Shown here: one piece after another, positions 34,163-42,141 of the stretch
Numbering within the stretch: position 1 is the stretch's first letter
How the letters are laid out: the number at the start of each line of letters is the position of its first letter
Source: an uncultured Kiloniellaceae bacterium
GTDB taxonomy: Bacteria; Pseudomonadota; Alphaproteobacteria; Kiloniellales; Kiloniellaceae
DNA: 64,000 nt
Direction: 5' to 3'
Assembly (NCBI GenBank): GCA_947500035.1
Contig: CANMQP010000005.1
Location: forward strand, 620,001 to 684,000
The notes under the pieces: model-generated
Databases searched by the model: none
What the model was told of the DNA's origin: nothing
Seen by the model: only the letters and a program-made list of their open reading frames with translations
Program-made: the position numbers and the translations under genes

Positions 34163-35347
34163 ATGTTTCTGAAACTCTTCTTTGAACTGCGCGATGCCGA
34201 AGTGCCGGTGACCCTGCGCGAATACCTCGATCTGCTCAATGGAGTGGTCTCCGGGGTTGCGGACTTCCGGGTCGATGATTTCTATTACCTGGCGCGCACG
34301 GTTCTGGTGAAGGATGAACGCTATCTGGATCGGTTCGACCAGGTTTTTGGTCATGTCTTCAAGGGCTTGGAGAAGGCAGAGGGCTCTGGGAATGAAGCGG
34401 AAATCCCCGAGGAGTGGCTCCGCAAACTGACCGAACTGAACCTCACTGACGAGGAAAAAGCCAAAATCAAGGCCATGGGCGGCTGGGACGCCCTGATGGA
34501 AACCCTTAAAAAGCGCCTGGAAGAACAGAAAGGCCGTCATCAGGGCGGCAGCAAGTGGATCGGTACGGGCGGAACCTCGCCCTACGGCGCCTACGGCTAT
34601 AACCCTGAGGGCGTGCGCATCGGCCAGGACGGCAACCGGAATTTCAGCGCGGTGAAGGTCTGGGACAAGCGCGAGTTTAAGGATCTGGACTCAAGCGTCG
34701 AACTGGGCACCCGCAACATCAAAATGGCCCTGCGCCGCCTGCGCAGCTTTGCCCGCGAAGGCGCGGCCACCGAACTCGACATCGACGACACCATCTCCTC
34801 CACGGCGCGCAACGGCGGCTGGCTGGATGTGAAGCTGGTACCCGAACGGCACAACGCCGTGAAGCTGCTGCTGATGCTCGATGTGGGCGGCTCCATGGAT
34901 CCGCACGTAAAGACCTGTGAAGAGCTCTTCTCGGCTGCGCGCAGCGAATTCAAGCACCTGGAATACTACTACTTCCACAACTGCCCTTATGAGGCTCTGT
35001 GGCGCGAGAACCGCCGCCGCTGGAACGACACCACTGACACCTGGGAAGTGCTGCACACCTACCCCTCCGACTACAAGCTGGTTTTTGTCGGGGATGCCTC
35101 CATGAGTCCCTATGAAATCACCTACCCGGGTGGCAGCGTCGAGCACATGAACAAGGAAGCCGGCGCCATCTGGATCCAGCGCCTGCTTGAGGCCTATCCT
35201 TCCGCGGTCTGGCTGAACCCCATGAAAGAAGCCTATTGGGGTTACACCACCTCGATCGGCATTGTTCAGCAGCTCATGGAAGGCCGGATGTTCCCCATGA
35301 CCCTTGAAGGCTTGGATGCTGCCATGCGGGAACTGACGAAGAAGTAA
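34163..35347 (+). CDS. VWA-domain protein, CoxE-like (394 aa)
   Basis: Partner of the upstream MoxR ATPase. N-terminal helical part (about residues 1-130; VPVTLREYLDLLNG is typical of CoxE/YehP-type proteins), then a VWA domain whose metal-ion-dependent adhesion site reads LLMLDVGGSMD (D240-x-G-x-S244). The second site residue, usually Ser, is Gly here, as in other CoxE-like sequences I recall. The chain ends close to the VWA domain. MoxR-VWA pairs help assemble metalloenzymes (for example CO dehydrogenase or nitrite/nitric oxide reductase); the client here is not encoded nearby. Confidence 0.9.
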   Translation: MFLKLFFELRDAEVPVTLREYLDLLNGVVSGVADFRVDDFYYLARTVLVKDERYLDRFDQVFGHVFKGLEKAEGSGNEAEIPEEWLRKLTELNLTDEEKAKIKAMGGWDALMETLKKRLEEQKGRHQGGSKWIGTGGTSPYGAYGYNPEGVRIGQDGNRNFSAVKVWDKREFKDLDSSVELGTRNIKMALRRLRSFAREGAATELDIDDTISSTARNGGWLDVKLVPERHNAVKLLLMLDVGGSMDPHVKTCEELFSAARSEFKHLEYYYFHNCPYEALWRENRRRWNDTTDTWEVLHTYPSDYKLVFVGDASMSPYEITYPGGSVEHMNKEAGAIWIQRLLEAYPSAVWLNPMKEAYWGYTTSIGIVQQLMEGRMFPMTLEGLDAAMRELTKK

Positions 35348-35467
35348 GGCTTGATGAAGGGTGTCGCTTCACCGTGACGTTCGCCGCACTACCGGTATCC
35401 GCGTTTGGATTTAGCGCTCTCTGAACGCTTTCAGCAAGTCATGCGAAACCTATCAGAAACAATGATA

Positions 35468-36109
35468 TCAAGCTCGTAAGGCCCGGCGCCGACGCAAACC
35501 CACTGCCGAAAGGCCGATCAAACCGAGACCAAAGAGACTGAGAGTCGCGGGCTCGGGGACGGCGACGGGGTCGGTTCTAAGGGAAAAGAATAAATTGAGC
35601 CTGCTGGCGCTATACTGGCCTGTAGTGTCACTCCGGGTGAGGTTTGCCCCTCCTTCGTCGCCCAGCCAACTCCAGATCGAAAAACCCTGTGTCACATCTT
35701 TGATCGACAGCCAGTAGCGCGTGTCCGCTTCGAGGAACAAACCAGCTCCCAGATCCGCCTCGTAATGGTAGACATAGCTAAGGTCGCTATCCTGTGTTGA
35801 GATGGGATCCAAGGTGATGTGAAACAGTGGCGTGGACGCAGGCCGGGATCCGCTGTCCGCATAGAAACCGATTTCAAAGGTGGTGCTGGGAATGACCTTG
35901 CCCATCCAGGTGACCGAGGTCACCGTTGAAGCCGCAGACAACGTGAAGTCATCGAACGCGGTCCTGTTAAAAGTGCTATTGCTAGCGGAGGCTGGCGTGT
36001 TCTTCGTTCCCACCGGCGCTTGTTCGTAGATAACCGTTGCTTGAGAGTCTGCGGCTGAGAGAGCCCCGAAGAGGACAAGTCCGACCAGGACTACCGAGAG
36101 TTTTTTCAT
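35468..36109 (-). CDS. PEP-CTERM sorting-domain protein (213 aa)
   Basis: Exported protein: signal peptide MKKLSVVLVGLVLFGALSA, mature beta-rich domain, and a C-terminal PEP-CTERM tail (VPEPATLSLFGLGLIGLSAV followed by GLRRRRALRA), recognised by an exosortase (XrtA/EpsH-type) that cleaves and anchors such proteins. The start used is the ATG at 36109, because residues before it are unlike a signal sequence. No exosortase is in this window. The mature domain (TFEIGFYADSGSRPASTPLF) resembles many PEP-CTERM cargo proteins of unknown function. Convergent with the VWA gene. Confidence 0.85.
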   Translation of the reverse strand: MKKLSVVLVGLVLFGALSAADSQATVIYEQAPVGTKNTPASASNSTFNRTAFDDFTLSAASTVTSVTWMGKVIPSTTFEIGFYADSGSRPASTPLFHITLDPISTQDSDLSYVYHYEADLGAGLFLEADTRYWLSIKDVTQGFSIWSWLGDEGGANLTRSDTTGQYSASRLNLFFSLRTDPVAVPEPATLSLFGLGLIGLSAVGLRRRRALRA

Positions 36110-36265
36110 GACGCCGATTCCCCATGGAGAAATATTGTGGCGGCTCAAGTTGCGGCCGCATGCTATCGGGAATAGGCACGACACCTGTCGCGAAAGCACT
36201 GGAAATTTGTGGAAATCTTTACGCGGGGTTAATCCCTGCGAAACGGAATTTGTCAGAGCAAAACC

Positions 36266-37309
36266 TCACTCGACCTTCCGTTCCGTGACTGTTGCGACGT
36301 TGTTCCGCCGCCTGCCTTTGGTGCATCGGCCACCCAGAATCTCGTTTAAGCGCTTACCGTCTTGAATGCTCAACCGGTCAACAGAGTTCATGCGGGCTCC
36401 GCTTAGCGTATCCATGAGAGTCCGCTCCAGGGCTTGCGACGGCGCGATATCCAGGCCGGCTAAAATGAGGTCTTCGACGATAGAACCCTCAAGTGGACCA
36501 AAGTGAGGTGCCTGATCAACCGCTGTGCCCTTTGCGTCTGCCGCCGGCAGTCGTATGGCCAAAACCCGGCTGATATTGGGATGAGGCACCGCCTCCTCGT
36601 ATGACGCACCGGCCTTGTGACCGAACAAAAAGTTCGGCGGCGTGTCCGGAGAATAGAGATTGAAGTAAAGATCATTGCGGTTATCGCGGTCGCTGACATC
36701 GATCCCGATCAAGCGGCGGCGCCGGGTCGCCGCGCCGAAATGCCACAGCGCGACCCTGCGAGTGGCCTCGACATAGTGCGCATGCATGGCTGAGTCCGGA
36801 TGCGCGCCAAGATCGAGCTTCAGGAGGCCGCGGATCACCTGGTGATGGTCCCGGAAGGTCAGCGCGAGGCTGTAACAGAGGTAACTGCCTTTCATGGCCC
36901 CCTGCCATCCCAGGCTGACTGTGCCCTCGTCGCCCGAATTCAAGTTTGCCCGCGGCCCTGCTAACTGTTGCAAGAAGTTGTCGACGGAGGCCCTGTCGAG
37001 ACGGTCGCCCGCAACGATCATATCGCCAAACTGCGCAATGCTGCAGGACCCGAGAAAGGCAGCCGACGCATCGAGCTCAAGCAACTGCGCCCAGGAAACA
37101 TAGACCTGGGAGGCGCGCGGCGTGCTTTTGCCCTGCATCCATTTGTAAAAGCTCTGCAGTTCGAACGAGATGCCCGTGCCGTGGCCGTGAAACTTCTGGT
37201 AAAGCTCCTTCGCCGTTCGGCACCGCAAAGCCATCGCCGTCAGCTTCAGTTTTTTGTCAAAGTCACGAACCATCTTTTCCCGACCTGCCGCAAGCAGCAC
37301 CGGCATGGC
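36266..37309 (-). CDS. Hypothetical protein with possible helix-turn-helix N-terminus (347 aa)
   Basis: Residues about 15-75 (from the ATG at 37309) look like a short helix-turn-helix or XRE-like segment: KLTAMALRCRTAKELYQKFHG, then FYKWMQGKSTPRASQVYVSWAQLLEL. The remaining chain is an unrecognised alpha/beta region (AATRRRRLIGIDVSDRDNRNDLYFNLYSPDTPPNFLFG; later PHPNISRVLAIRLPAADAK). The frame is open to 37453, but that extension has low coding quality; the ATG at 37276 is another candidate. Divergent from the 7TM-DISM-AraC gene, so it may be its target or partner. Function unknown. Confidence 0.65.
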   Translation of the reverse strand, partial: AMPVLLAAGREKMVRDFDKKLKLTAMALRCRTAKELYQKFHGHGTGISFELQSFYKWMQGKSTPRASQVYVSWAQLLELDASAAFLGSCSIAQFGDMIVAGDRLDRASVDNFLQQLAGPRANLNSGDEGTVSLGWQGAMKGSYLCYSLALTFRDHHQVIRGLLKLDLGAHPDSAMHAHYVEATRRVALWHFGAATRRRRLIGIDVSDRDNRNDLYFNLYSPDTPPNFLFGHKAGASYEEAVPHPNISRVLAIRLPAADAKGTAVDQAPHFGPLEGSIVEDLILAGLDIAPSQALERTLMDTLSGARMNSVDRLSIQDGKRLNEILGGRCTKGRRRNNVATVTERKVE

Positions 37310-37373
37310 CGTCCGGCCCGCCCGTTTCCGTACAAAGACAGTCGAAAGCTCAAATTTGAAGAGAAAACGGGCG

Positions 37374-37401
37374 TTTGTCCCGTATAGATGCGATTTTGTC
37401 C
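37374..37401. promoter_or_regulatory. Candidate AraC-type operator (two direct repeats, 21-bp spacing)
   Basis: TTTGTCC occurs at 37374-37380 and again at 37395-37401, in the same orientation, 21 bp apart (two helical turns), as for AraC half-sites. It is in the divergent region between the 36266 gene and the membrane AraC-domain gene. Confidence 0.3.
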
Positions 37402-37702
37402 AAAACGTTATAACACCAGTTAAGTGTGAATCCCGGTGCCGTCGCACAAGCATTGAATCAACTGCCAGAATCGGACTGTCTTCCCCCGCGCATCTCTCAA
37501 TAAGCTGTAACTTGTGACTGTGCGAGGATCAGCTACAGAGTCGATACATCACGTCAGCCCCCTTATCTTAGACTTCGCCTTCACAAATACTTTATATACA
37601 ACCCCCATAAGAAACTGGGGTCTTCAGAACACACTATGATATGTTCATTTTCTGGCAATCAGCGGCGGGGGGCCTGATGCGTCCTTTTGCGATGCAGCGG
37701 CA

Positions 37703-39577
37703 ATGTTGCGTCCGCCACACAACGGCATATTCCAAAAAGCCAACGGTGAGAGAAATAATATCCCCATGCTGAGCAGGGTAGAAGCGTTTAGGCAGTCGTT
37801 TTTGAGTGACATGGGGCCCGGGAAGGGCCTCTTCCTGGCGGCCTTTTTATCTTTTTATGGCGGTGTTTCAGAGGTTTGGGCCGATAGCGGCCATCCGGTC
37901 TGCCCTCCTGCCGAAGTTGCGGCTTCGGATCTGGCAGCGGCCGAACGGAACACATTGACCGAGCAGGTCCAAGACCGGCTGAAGTCTCTATCGGCAGACT
38001 TTTTTCTGGATCTTTCCGGAAGCGTTCAGCCTGACGAGATACTAGACCAGGCGTTTACTCCGGGCCACTGCATGGCCATTTTCGAGGCCCCGCTCCCGGA
38101 TCAGGCTCTGTGGCTTCGCTTTACGCTCACGAATGAACAGGACGAAGCAAGAACCTGGTTTGTTGCGTTCTTGGAATTCATCTTCGACAGAGTCGTTTTG
38201 TTCGAAGAGAACACGGGCAGACTTGTCGAAAAGGCGCAGAACGGACGCACTCTTCCCGCAGAGGAACGCGTAAACACTGCGGTCAAAACAGGCCTGCCGG
38301 TCACCATCGGTCCAGGCGTTACGAAGACCTTTTATCTGCAGATTACAGGAACATTCGCGCCGAGAATAACACCGGTCATCATGACGCCTGAACTCTTCCA
38401 GGGCTGGTCGGTCCTGACGCTTGTCATGACAGCCGTTTTCCTGGGCTATGTCGGCGCCATTACGCTTTTCTGCGTCATTCTGTTTCGCCATGTCGAAGCG
38501 CGCTTTTACCAGTTTTACGCCATTAACATGGCTTGCTTCTTTATATTTTCCTTCATCTACGACGGATGGCTCAGCCGTTTCCTGGACGTAACTCTGCCAG
38601 TGACCAGCGTCATGCCGTTTGCGGAGTTCATCGCCGGACTGGGTGTTCTGGCCAATATTCAGTACTGCCGCGTGCTCTTGAAGATCGGCAGGGATAAGCC
38701 CGGCGAATGGCGCCTTTTGTGGCTTTTGTCAGGTCTGACGCTTGTGACGACTTGTCTGTCGGCAATTGATCCCTGGGAGTTATCCACGCCTCTTCATCTG
38801 ACCTATTTTGTCTGCCCTCTGGCTCTCCTTGCGGTGGCGCTCAAAAAGGTCCGTGAAGGCCTGCCGCAGGCGACAGCCGTATCCGGTGCGCTCCTGTCAC
38901 TCACCCTTGGTCTGTCGGTGGCCGTCTATTTCTTCAGCTTTCCCCTTGAGATCACCCAGGCAGCCTTTGCTTATGAGCTTATCCTGCTGCGGCCTTTGAC
39001 CTGGGGCTACTATCTTGCCGTCATGGGAGAGACCACCTTCATGATGCTGGCGATTTCGACCATGGTGAAGGCCACGCGCGCCCAGGAGCGGGCGGCTCTA
39101 GCGGATGCCGAGCGGCTGCGGCGCGACGTCACCGCGTCCGAGGCCAAACACGAGAAAATTCTGAAGGTCGCCAATACACAGATTGAAGCCCTTAAAGCCA
39201 GTTTGCGGGATAACCCGGAGAGAAAAACGATGCCGTCTGCGGAGCAACGCATGGCAGACCAGGCGACAGAGTGTGTCCTTGATCATGTTTCGGAGGAGGG
39301 TTTTGGCGCCCGGGAGCTGGCTGAAGCTCTAGGTACGAGCCAGAAAACTCTGGGACGACGTCTGAAGGAAACCCACGGATTGACGACGGCCGCATTCGTC
39401 CGCTCGGTCCGCTTGAAGTTCGCCCGCGATCTCATTCTGCTGCGTCAGCATCACACAATTACTGAGATTGCCTACGCCGCTGGTTTTTCCAGCGGAGGGC
39501 ATTTCGCCAAGGTTTACCGCGAAGAGTTTGGCGAGACGCCGAGCGAAACCTTCAAGCTTCAACAGGAAGAGCTGTAG
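37703..39577 (+). CDS. Membrane receptor: 7TM-DISM sensor fused to AraC-type DNA-binding domain (624 aa)
   Basis: N-terminal signal/anchor (about residues 40-60; alternative start ATG at 37766), a periplasmic beta domain of the 7TMR-DISM extracellular type (about 90-225; ALWLRFTLTNEQDEARTWFV), seven hydrophobic spans (about 235-460), a coiled coil (about 460-515, AQERAALADAERLRRDV), and an AraC/XylS two-HTH domain (about 525-620; GFGARELAEALGTSQKTLGRR and ITEIAYAAGFSSGGHFAKVYREEFG). There is no kinase, cyclase or GGDEF domain, so this looks like a one-component, membrane-bound transcription factor sensing a periplasmic ligand. The ligand is unknown. Confidence 0.92.
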   Translation: MLRPPHNGIFQKANGERNNIPMLSRVEAFRQSFLSDMGPGKGLFLAAFLSFYGGVSEVWADSGHPVCPPAEVAASDLAAAERNTLTEQVQDRLKSLSADFFLDLSGSVQPDEILDQAFTPGHCMAIFEAPLPDQALWLRFTLTNEQDEARTWFVAFLEFIFDRVVLFEENTGRLVEKAQNGRTLPAEERVNTAVKTGLPVTIGPGVTKTFYLQITGTFAPRITPVIMTPELFQGWSVLTLVMTAVFLGYVGAITLFCVILFRHVEARFYQFYAINMACFFIFSFIYDGWLSRFLDVTLPVTSVMPFAEFIAGLGVLANIQYCRVLLKIGRDKPGEWRLLWLLSGLTLVTTCLSAIDPWELSTPLHLTYFVCPLALLAVALKKVREGLPQATAVSGALLSLTLGLSVAVYFFSFPLEITQAAFAYELILLRPLTWGYYLAVMGETTFMMLAISTMVKATRAQERAALADAERLRRDVTASEAKHEKILKVANTQIEALKASLRDNPERKTMPSAEQRMADQATECVLDHVSEEGFGARELAEALGTSQKTLGRRLKETHGLTTAAFVRSVRLKFARDLILLRQHHTITEIAYAAGFSSGGHFAKVYREEFGETPSETFKLQQEEL

Positions 39578-39613
39578 CGGATCACCTTATGCAGCTGCCC
39601 TTGTGGCAGGGGC

Positions 39614-40120
39614 TCAGGCCTTCAGCTCAGTCAGATCAAGCGTCATGAGATGATACTTTTTGCGCGCTTGAAAGCGATGCCTCTCATAAAACCGCTGTGC
39701 GCCGAAATTGCGGTTGTCGACTTCCAAGTGAAGGGCGGCGACGCCCGCATTCGTGAGTTGCGCCGTGACCTTGTCGATCACGAGACTGCCGATGCCCCTG
39801 CCCCGCGCCGTCTCCTTTAGGAAGAACTCATCGATGAAAGCATCGCGTCCGGCAAACTCGATTGAGTAGCCAAAGCAGATCGCGATGTAACCGATTCGTT
39901 CTTCCCGGCCATGGATGAACCAGACTTCACCTAAGGAGCTATCCGCGAGCAGTCGCGACAGAGCGGCACGCCTGACGTCTTCGGACATATCGATCCGTTC
40001 GAAGGCATGGTACTCGGCCACCAGGTCGCTGAGCAGATCAAGATCATCAGGGTTACCCCTGATCAGTTCAATGGTATCCAGGGAGACCTGTTCGGTTTCA
40101 CCGGGCGGAACTTCAGGCAC
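39614..40120 (-). CDS. GNAT N-acetyltransferase (168 aa)
   Basis: GNAT fold: strand-helix start (IELIRGNPDDLDLLSDLVAEYHAFERIDM), acetyl-CoA loop ETARGRGIGSLVID (R/Q-x-x-G-x-G/A, about residues 115-128), and the C-terminal NFGAQRFYERHRFQ. The frame is open to 40147, but the likely start is GTG at 40120, which overlaps the stop of the lipoprotein gene (40113-40115) and has a purine-rich GGAAG ahead; translation is thus coupled. Substrate unknown. Confidence 0.88.
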   Translation of the reverse strand: MPEVPPGETEQVSLDTIELIRGNPDDLDLLSDLVAEYHAFERIDMSEDVRRAALSRLLADSSLGEVWFIHGREERIGYIAICFGYSIEFAGRDAFIDEFFLKETARGRGIGSLVIDKVTAQLTNAGVAALHLEVDNRNFGAQRFYERHRFQARKKYHLMTLDLTELKA

Positions 40121-40730
40121 AGCCGGCTTCCAGTCTGGCCTGGTCAATGAAAGCTTCGAAGTTGACTATACCCGGTGGCAGTTCGGGATCATGTTCGGGA
40201 CGCCGCTTTTTCTCGGCCCTGTAGGCGGTCAAACTGCGGTCAAAGGTCGAGCAGGCCTCTTGCGTTCGGTTCGATAGGGCGTAGTTCACGCCGATATTGT
40301 ACTCCAGATGACTCACTAAAGCGTAATCTCCCAGTTCCTGCTGTATAACACGAGCACGTTCGAAATAGGCATTGGACTTATCTGCGGTTGTTACGTCCAG
40401 TTTACGTTCCCCAGTGTTTTCTTGTCCGAGAATTGTACCGTCACCGTAAATCCGAATCAGAAAGGCCGTCCGGCGATAGGCCTCTGCAACACCCTCTTGG
40501 TTCTTTTGTGCAGCAAAGAGTTCTGCCGCCTCGTTCATAAGCTGCCGCGCTTTCGCGATGCGGCCTGAAGACTGCATCTCTTGTGCTTGTGCGAGCTTTT
40601 TATTCGGATCCGAAGTCGCGACGACACCCACACCTGAACAGGCGGAAAGCATCATCAGGAATGAAACACAAAGGGCGATGAGGCGCGTTGTGCGAGGGGT
40701 TTGGCAAGGCCAGAGAACACTGAAGGACAT
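40113..40730 (-). CDS. TPR-like lipoprotein (205 aa)
   Basis: Lipoprotein signal with lipobox LMMLSAC; the lipidated Cys is near residue 31. The mature part is helical with tetratricopeptide-like pairs (AKARQLMNEAAELFAAQKNQEGVAEAYRRTAFLI; DYALVSHLEYNIGVNYALSNRTQEACSTFDRSL), about two and a half repeats. It is probably an outer-membrane adaptor in an unknown complex. First gene of a two-gene unit with the GNAT gene. Confidence 0.82.
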   Translation of the reverse strand: MSFSVLWPCQTPRTTRLIALCVSFLMMLSACSGVGVVATSDPNKKLAQAQEMQSSGRIAKARQLMNEAAELFAAQKNQEGVAEAYRRTAFLIRIYGDGTILGQENTGERKLDVTTADKSNAYFERARVIQQELGDYALVSHLEYNIGVNYALSNRTQEACSTFDRSLTAYRAEKKRRPEHDPELPPGIVNFEAFIDQARLEAGCA

Positions 40731-40803
40731 GGAGACAGTATTCTCAACTGGATGAGAGATTACAACTTAAAGGAGGCTTACCGAGTCGTTTTGCCTGAAA
40801 AAC

Positions 40804-41253
40804 TCAAAATGAGGTCACGCGGACGTCACTGTGTAGGATCATGCTGATGAGGCGCAGCAGGTAGGTGCGCCGATTATCGTCTTCCACCATGTGAACGCCG
40901 ATGTCACCGCCTGCCTGCCATGCCAGTTTGCCCCGCATGGTGCCGGCGGTCGGATGGTCTATGGCGACTTCACTGCCGGGCGGCAGGTCCTGGTCAAAAT
41001 GCAGCCGGAAACCGCCGAGCGAGACGTCGACAAGTTCGACCTCTTCGAAGGCGTCATGTCCGGAGACCTGAAGCGTTATGCTGGCGGGCGATTCGAGCAT
41101 AAAGCGTTGCCAGGAACGACGGTCATCGATGGAACTGTCTTCGGGAGAGCTATCGTCGGCGGAGCTGCCGCGCGGGCCGGATTCTTCGGATGCCAGGTGT
41201 TTCGACGAGGCATTGCTGAAACGCATATCAGCTGCGGAATTGACCTGTGCCAT
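40804..41253 (-). CDS. PilZ-domain protein (149 aa)
   Basis: A disordered Ser/Glu/Asp-rich N-terminus (residues 1-43), then one PilZ domain with both c-di-GMP contacts: R46-x-x-x-R50 (RSWQR) and D76-x-S-x-x-G81 (DVSLGG). No other domain is present, so it is a stand-alone c-di-GMP effector, probably controlling motility, adhesion or polysaccharide output. A perfect CtrA box lies 55-70 bp upstream (41308-41323), giving a likely cell-cycle or motility-linked control. Confidence 0.9.
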   Translation of the reverse strand: MAQVNSAADMRFSNASSKHLASEESGPRGSSADDSSPEDSSIDDRRSWQRFMLESPASITLQVSGHDAFEEVELVDVSLGGFRLHFDQDLPPGSEVAIDHPTAGTMRGKLAWQAGGDIGVHMVEDDNRRTYLLRLISMILHSDVRVTSF

Positions 41254-41307
41254 GGATTTTCCCCAAAAAGCCTTAAAAAGCTCCAGGAAGACCTTGGCAG
41301 AATGTGG

Positions 41308-41323
41308 TTAATCAATGGTTAAC
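41308..41323. promoter_or_regulatory. CtrA-type binding site
   Basis: TTAA (41308-41311), 7 bases, TTAA (41319-41322) then C; on the minus strand it reads TTAACCATTGATTAAC. This exactly fits the alphaproteobacterial CtrA consensus TTAA-N7-TTAAC. It lies in the promoter region of the PilZ gene (start at 41253). It is the only full match I found in the non-coding parts of the window. Confidence 0.6.
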
Positions 41324-41404
41324 AAGCCTGATTGCAACGCAACAGGTTGTATATACAAGATCTTGCACCCGAACTTTATCGGAAGCGACCTGCCGTCTGC
41401 GCTT

Positions 41405-41968
41405 TTACCTTCGTGGTTGGAGTTTTGACAAGAGGGCATCGAAGGTCGTTTGATCGCGCTCAAGGACAAATGGCAAAGTGCCACTGGAAAGGTCAAAACT
41501 GTCCTCCTGCCGGATTTCTGTGATGGTTTCGGGATAGTTGGACAGCAGGTCACAGGTCAGGTTGTCGCCAGTTGCGCCGGTGACGAAATCGCGGCTTGAG
41601 CGGCTGTAGCTGAAACAGACTTCATACTTTTCGCGCCATCGGCGGACGATCCAGCTTCCAAGCACCAGGCGCCGGTTCCCAGGGAACCACAAATATGTGC
41701 GCCCGTTTTCCGCTAAATATTCAACCTGTGTGCCCGGGCCGGGAGTCTCGTGGCAGACCGGGTAATAGTACTGACCGGTCTGATGGACTGTGCAATCCCT
41801 ATAGACGTCGACGAATGTCATCACCGTTCGTCCCGCGAGATGACTACGCGCCTCTTCAACGGGCATCTTGTAGATGGCATAGATGGGCGGTCCGAAGACT
41901 TCACTTTGATAGGTGCAGGCGCCGAGAAGTAGAGCAATTCCGACAAAAGAAGACAGCATTCTGATCAT
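41405..41968 (-). CDS. Hypothetical lipoprotein (187 aa)
   Basis: The start ATG at 41968 has a GGGGAC ribosome site; the frame is open further upstream, but that part covers the hairpins. Lipobox LLLGAC puts the lipidated Cys near residue 18 (MIRMLSSFVGIALLLGAC). The mature domain contains three more Cys (RDCTVHQTG, YYPVCHETP, YEVCFSYSRS) and aromatic strands (RTYLWFPGNRRLVLGSWIVRRWREKYEV), compatible with a disulfide-bonded beta domain. Family not recognised. Confidence 0.75.
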   Translation of the reverse strand: MIRMLSSFVGIALLLGACTYQSEVFGPPIYAIYKMPVEEARSHLAGRTVMTFVDVYRDCTVHQTGQYYYPVCHETPGPGTQVEYLAENGRTYLWFPGNRRLVLGSWIVRRWREKYEVCFSYSRSSRDFVTGATGDNLTCDLLSNYPETITEIRQEDSFDLSSGTLPFVLERDQTTFDALLSKLQPRR

Positions 41969-42013
41969 ATCAGTCCCCAATGCAGGCTTGAAAACTCGAA
42001 TGACGGGCGGTTC

Positions 42014-42086
42014 TAGTATCCCGAATCTGAAATTCACTTCATTGAATTTCAGATTCAATGGGACACTAACTCATTGAAATTAGTGT
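42014..42086 (-). promoter_or_regulatory. Two overlapping hairpins in the lipoprotein leader
   Basis: On the minus strand a small hairpin (42086-42080 with 42069-42063, arms ACACTAA/TTAGTGT) overlaps the outer arm of a larger one (42068-42014: 9 bp including one G-U, a 3-nt bulge, then 14 perfect bp GAATCTGAAATTCA/TGAATTTCAGATTC with a 6-nt loop). They share bases 42063-42068, so only one can form at a time, as in attenuators. The structure ends 46 nt before the lipoprotein ATG. Confidence 0.45.
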
Positions 42087-42098
42087 GATTCAGTCTCT

Positions 42099-42124
42099 AA
42101 AACTCGCCGCAGATGATGCGGCGA
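42099..42124 (-). terminator. Rho-independent terminator of the DUF1499 gene
   Basis: On the minus strand TCGCCGCA (42124-42117) and TGCGGCGA (42111-42104) form an 8-bp GC-rich stem with a 5-nt loop, followed by GTTTT. It lies 18 bp after the gene stop. Confidence 0.8.
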
Positions 42125-42141
42125 ACTTCAGAAATATCACA

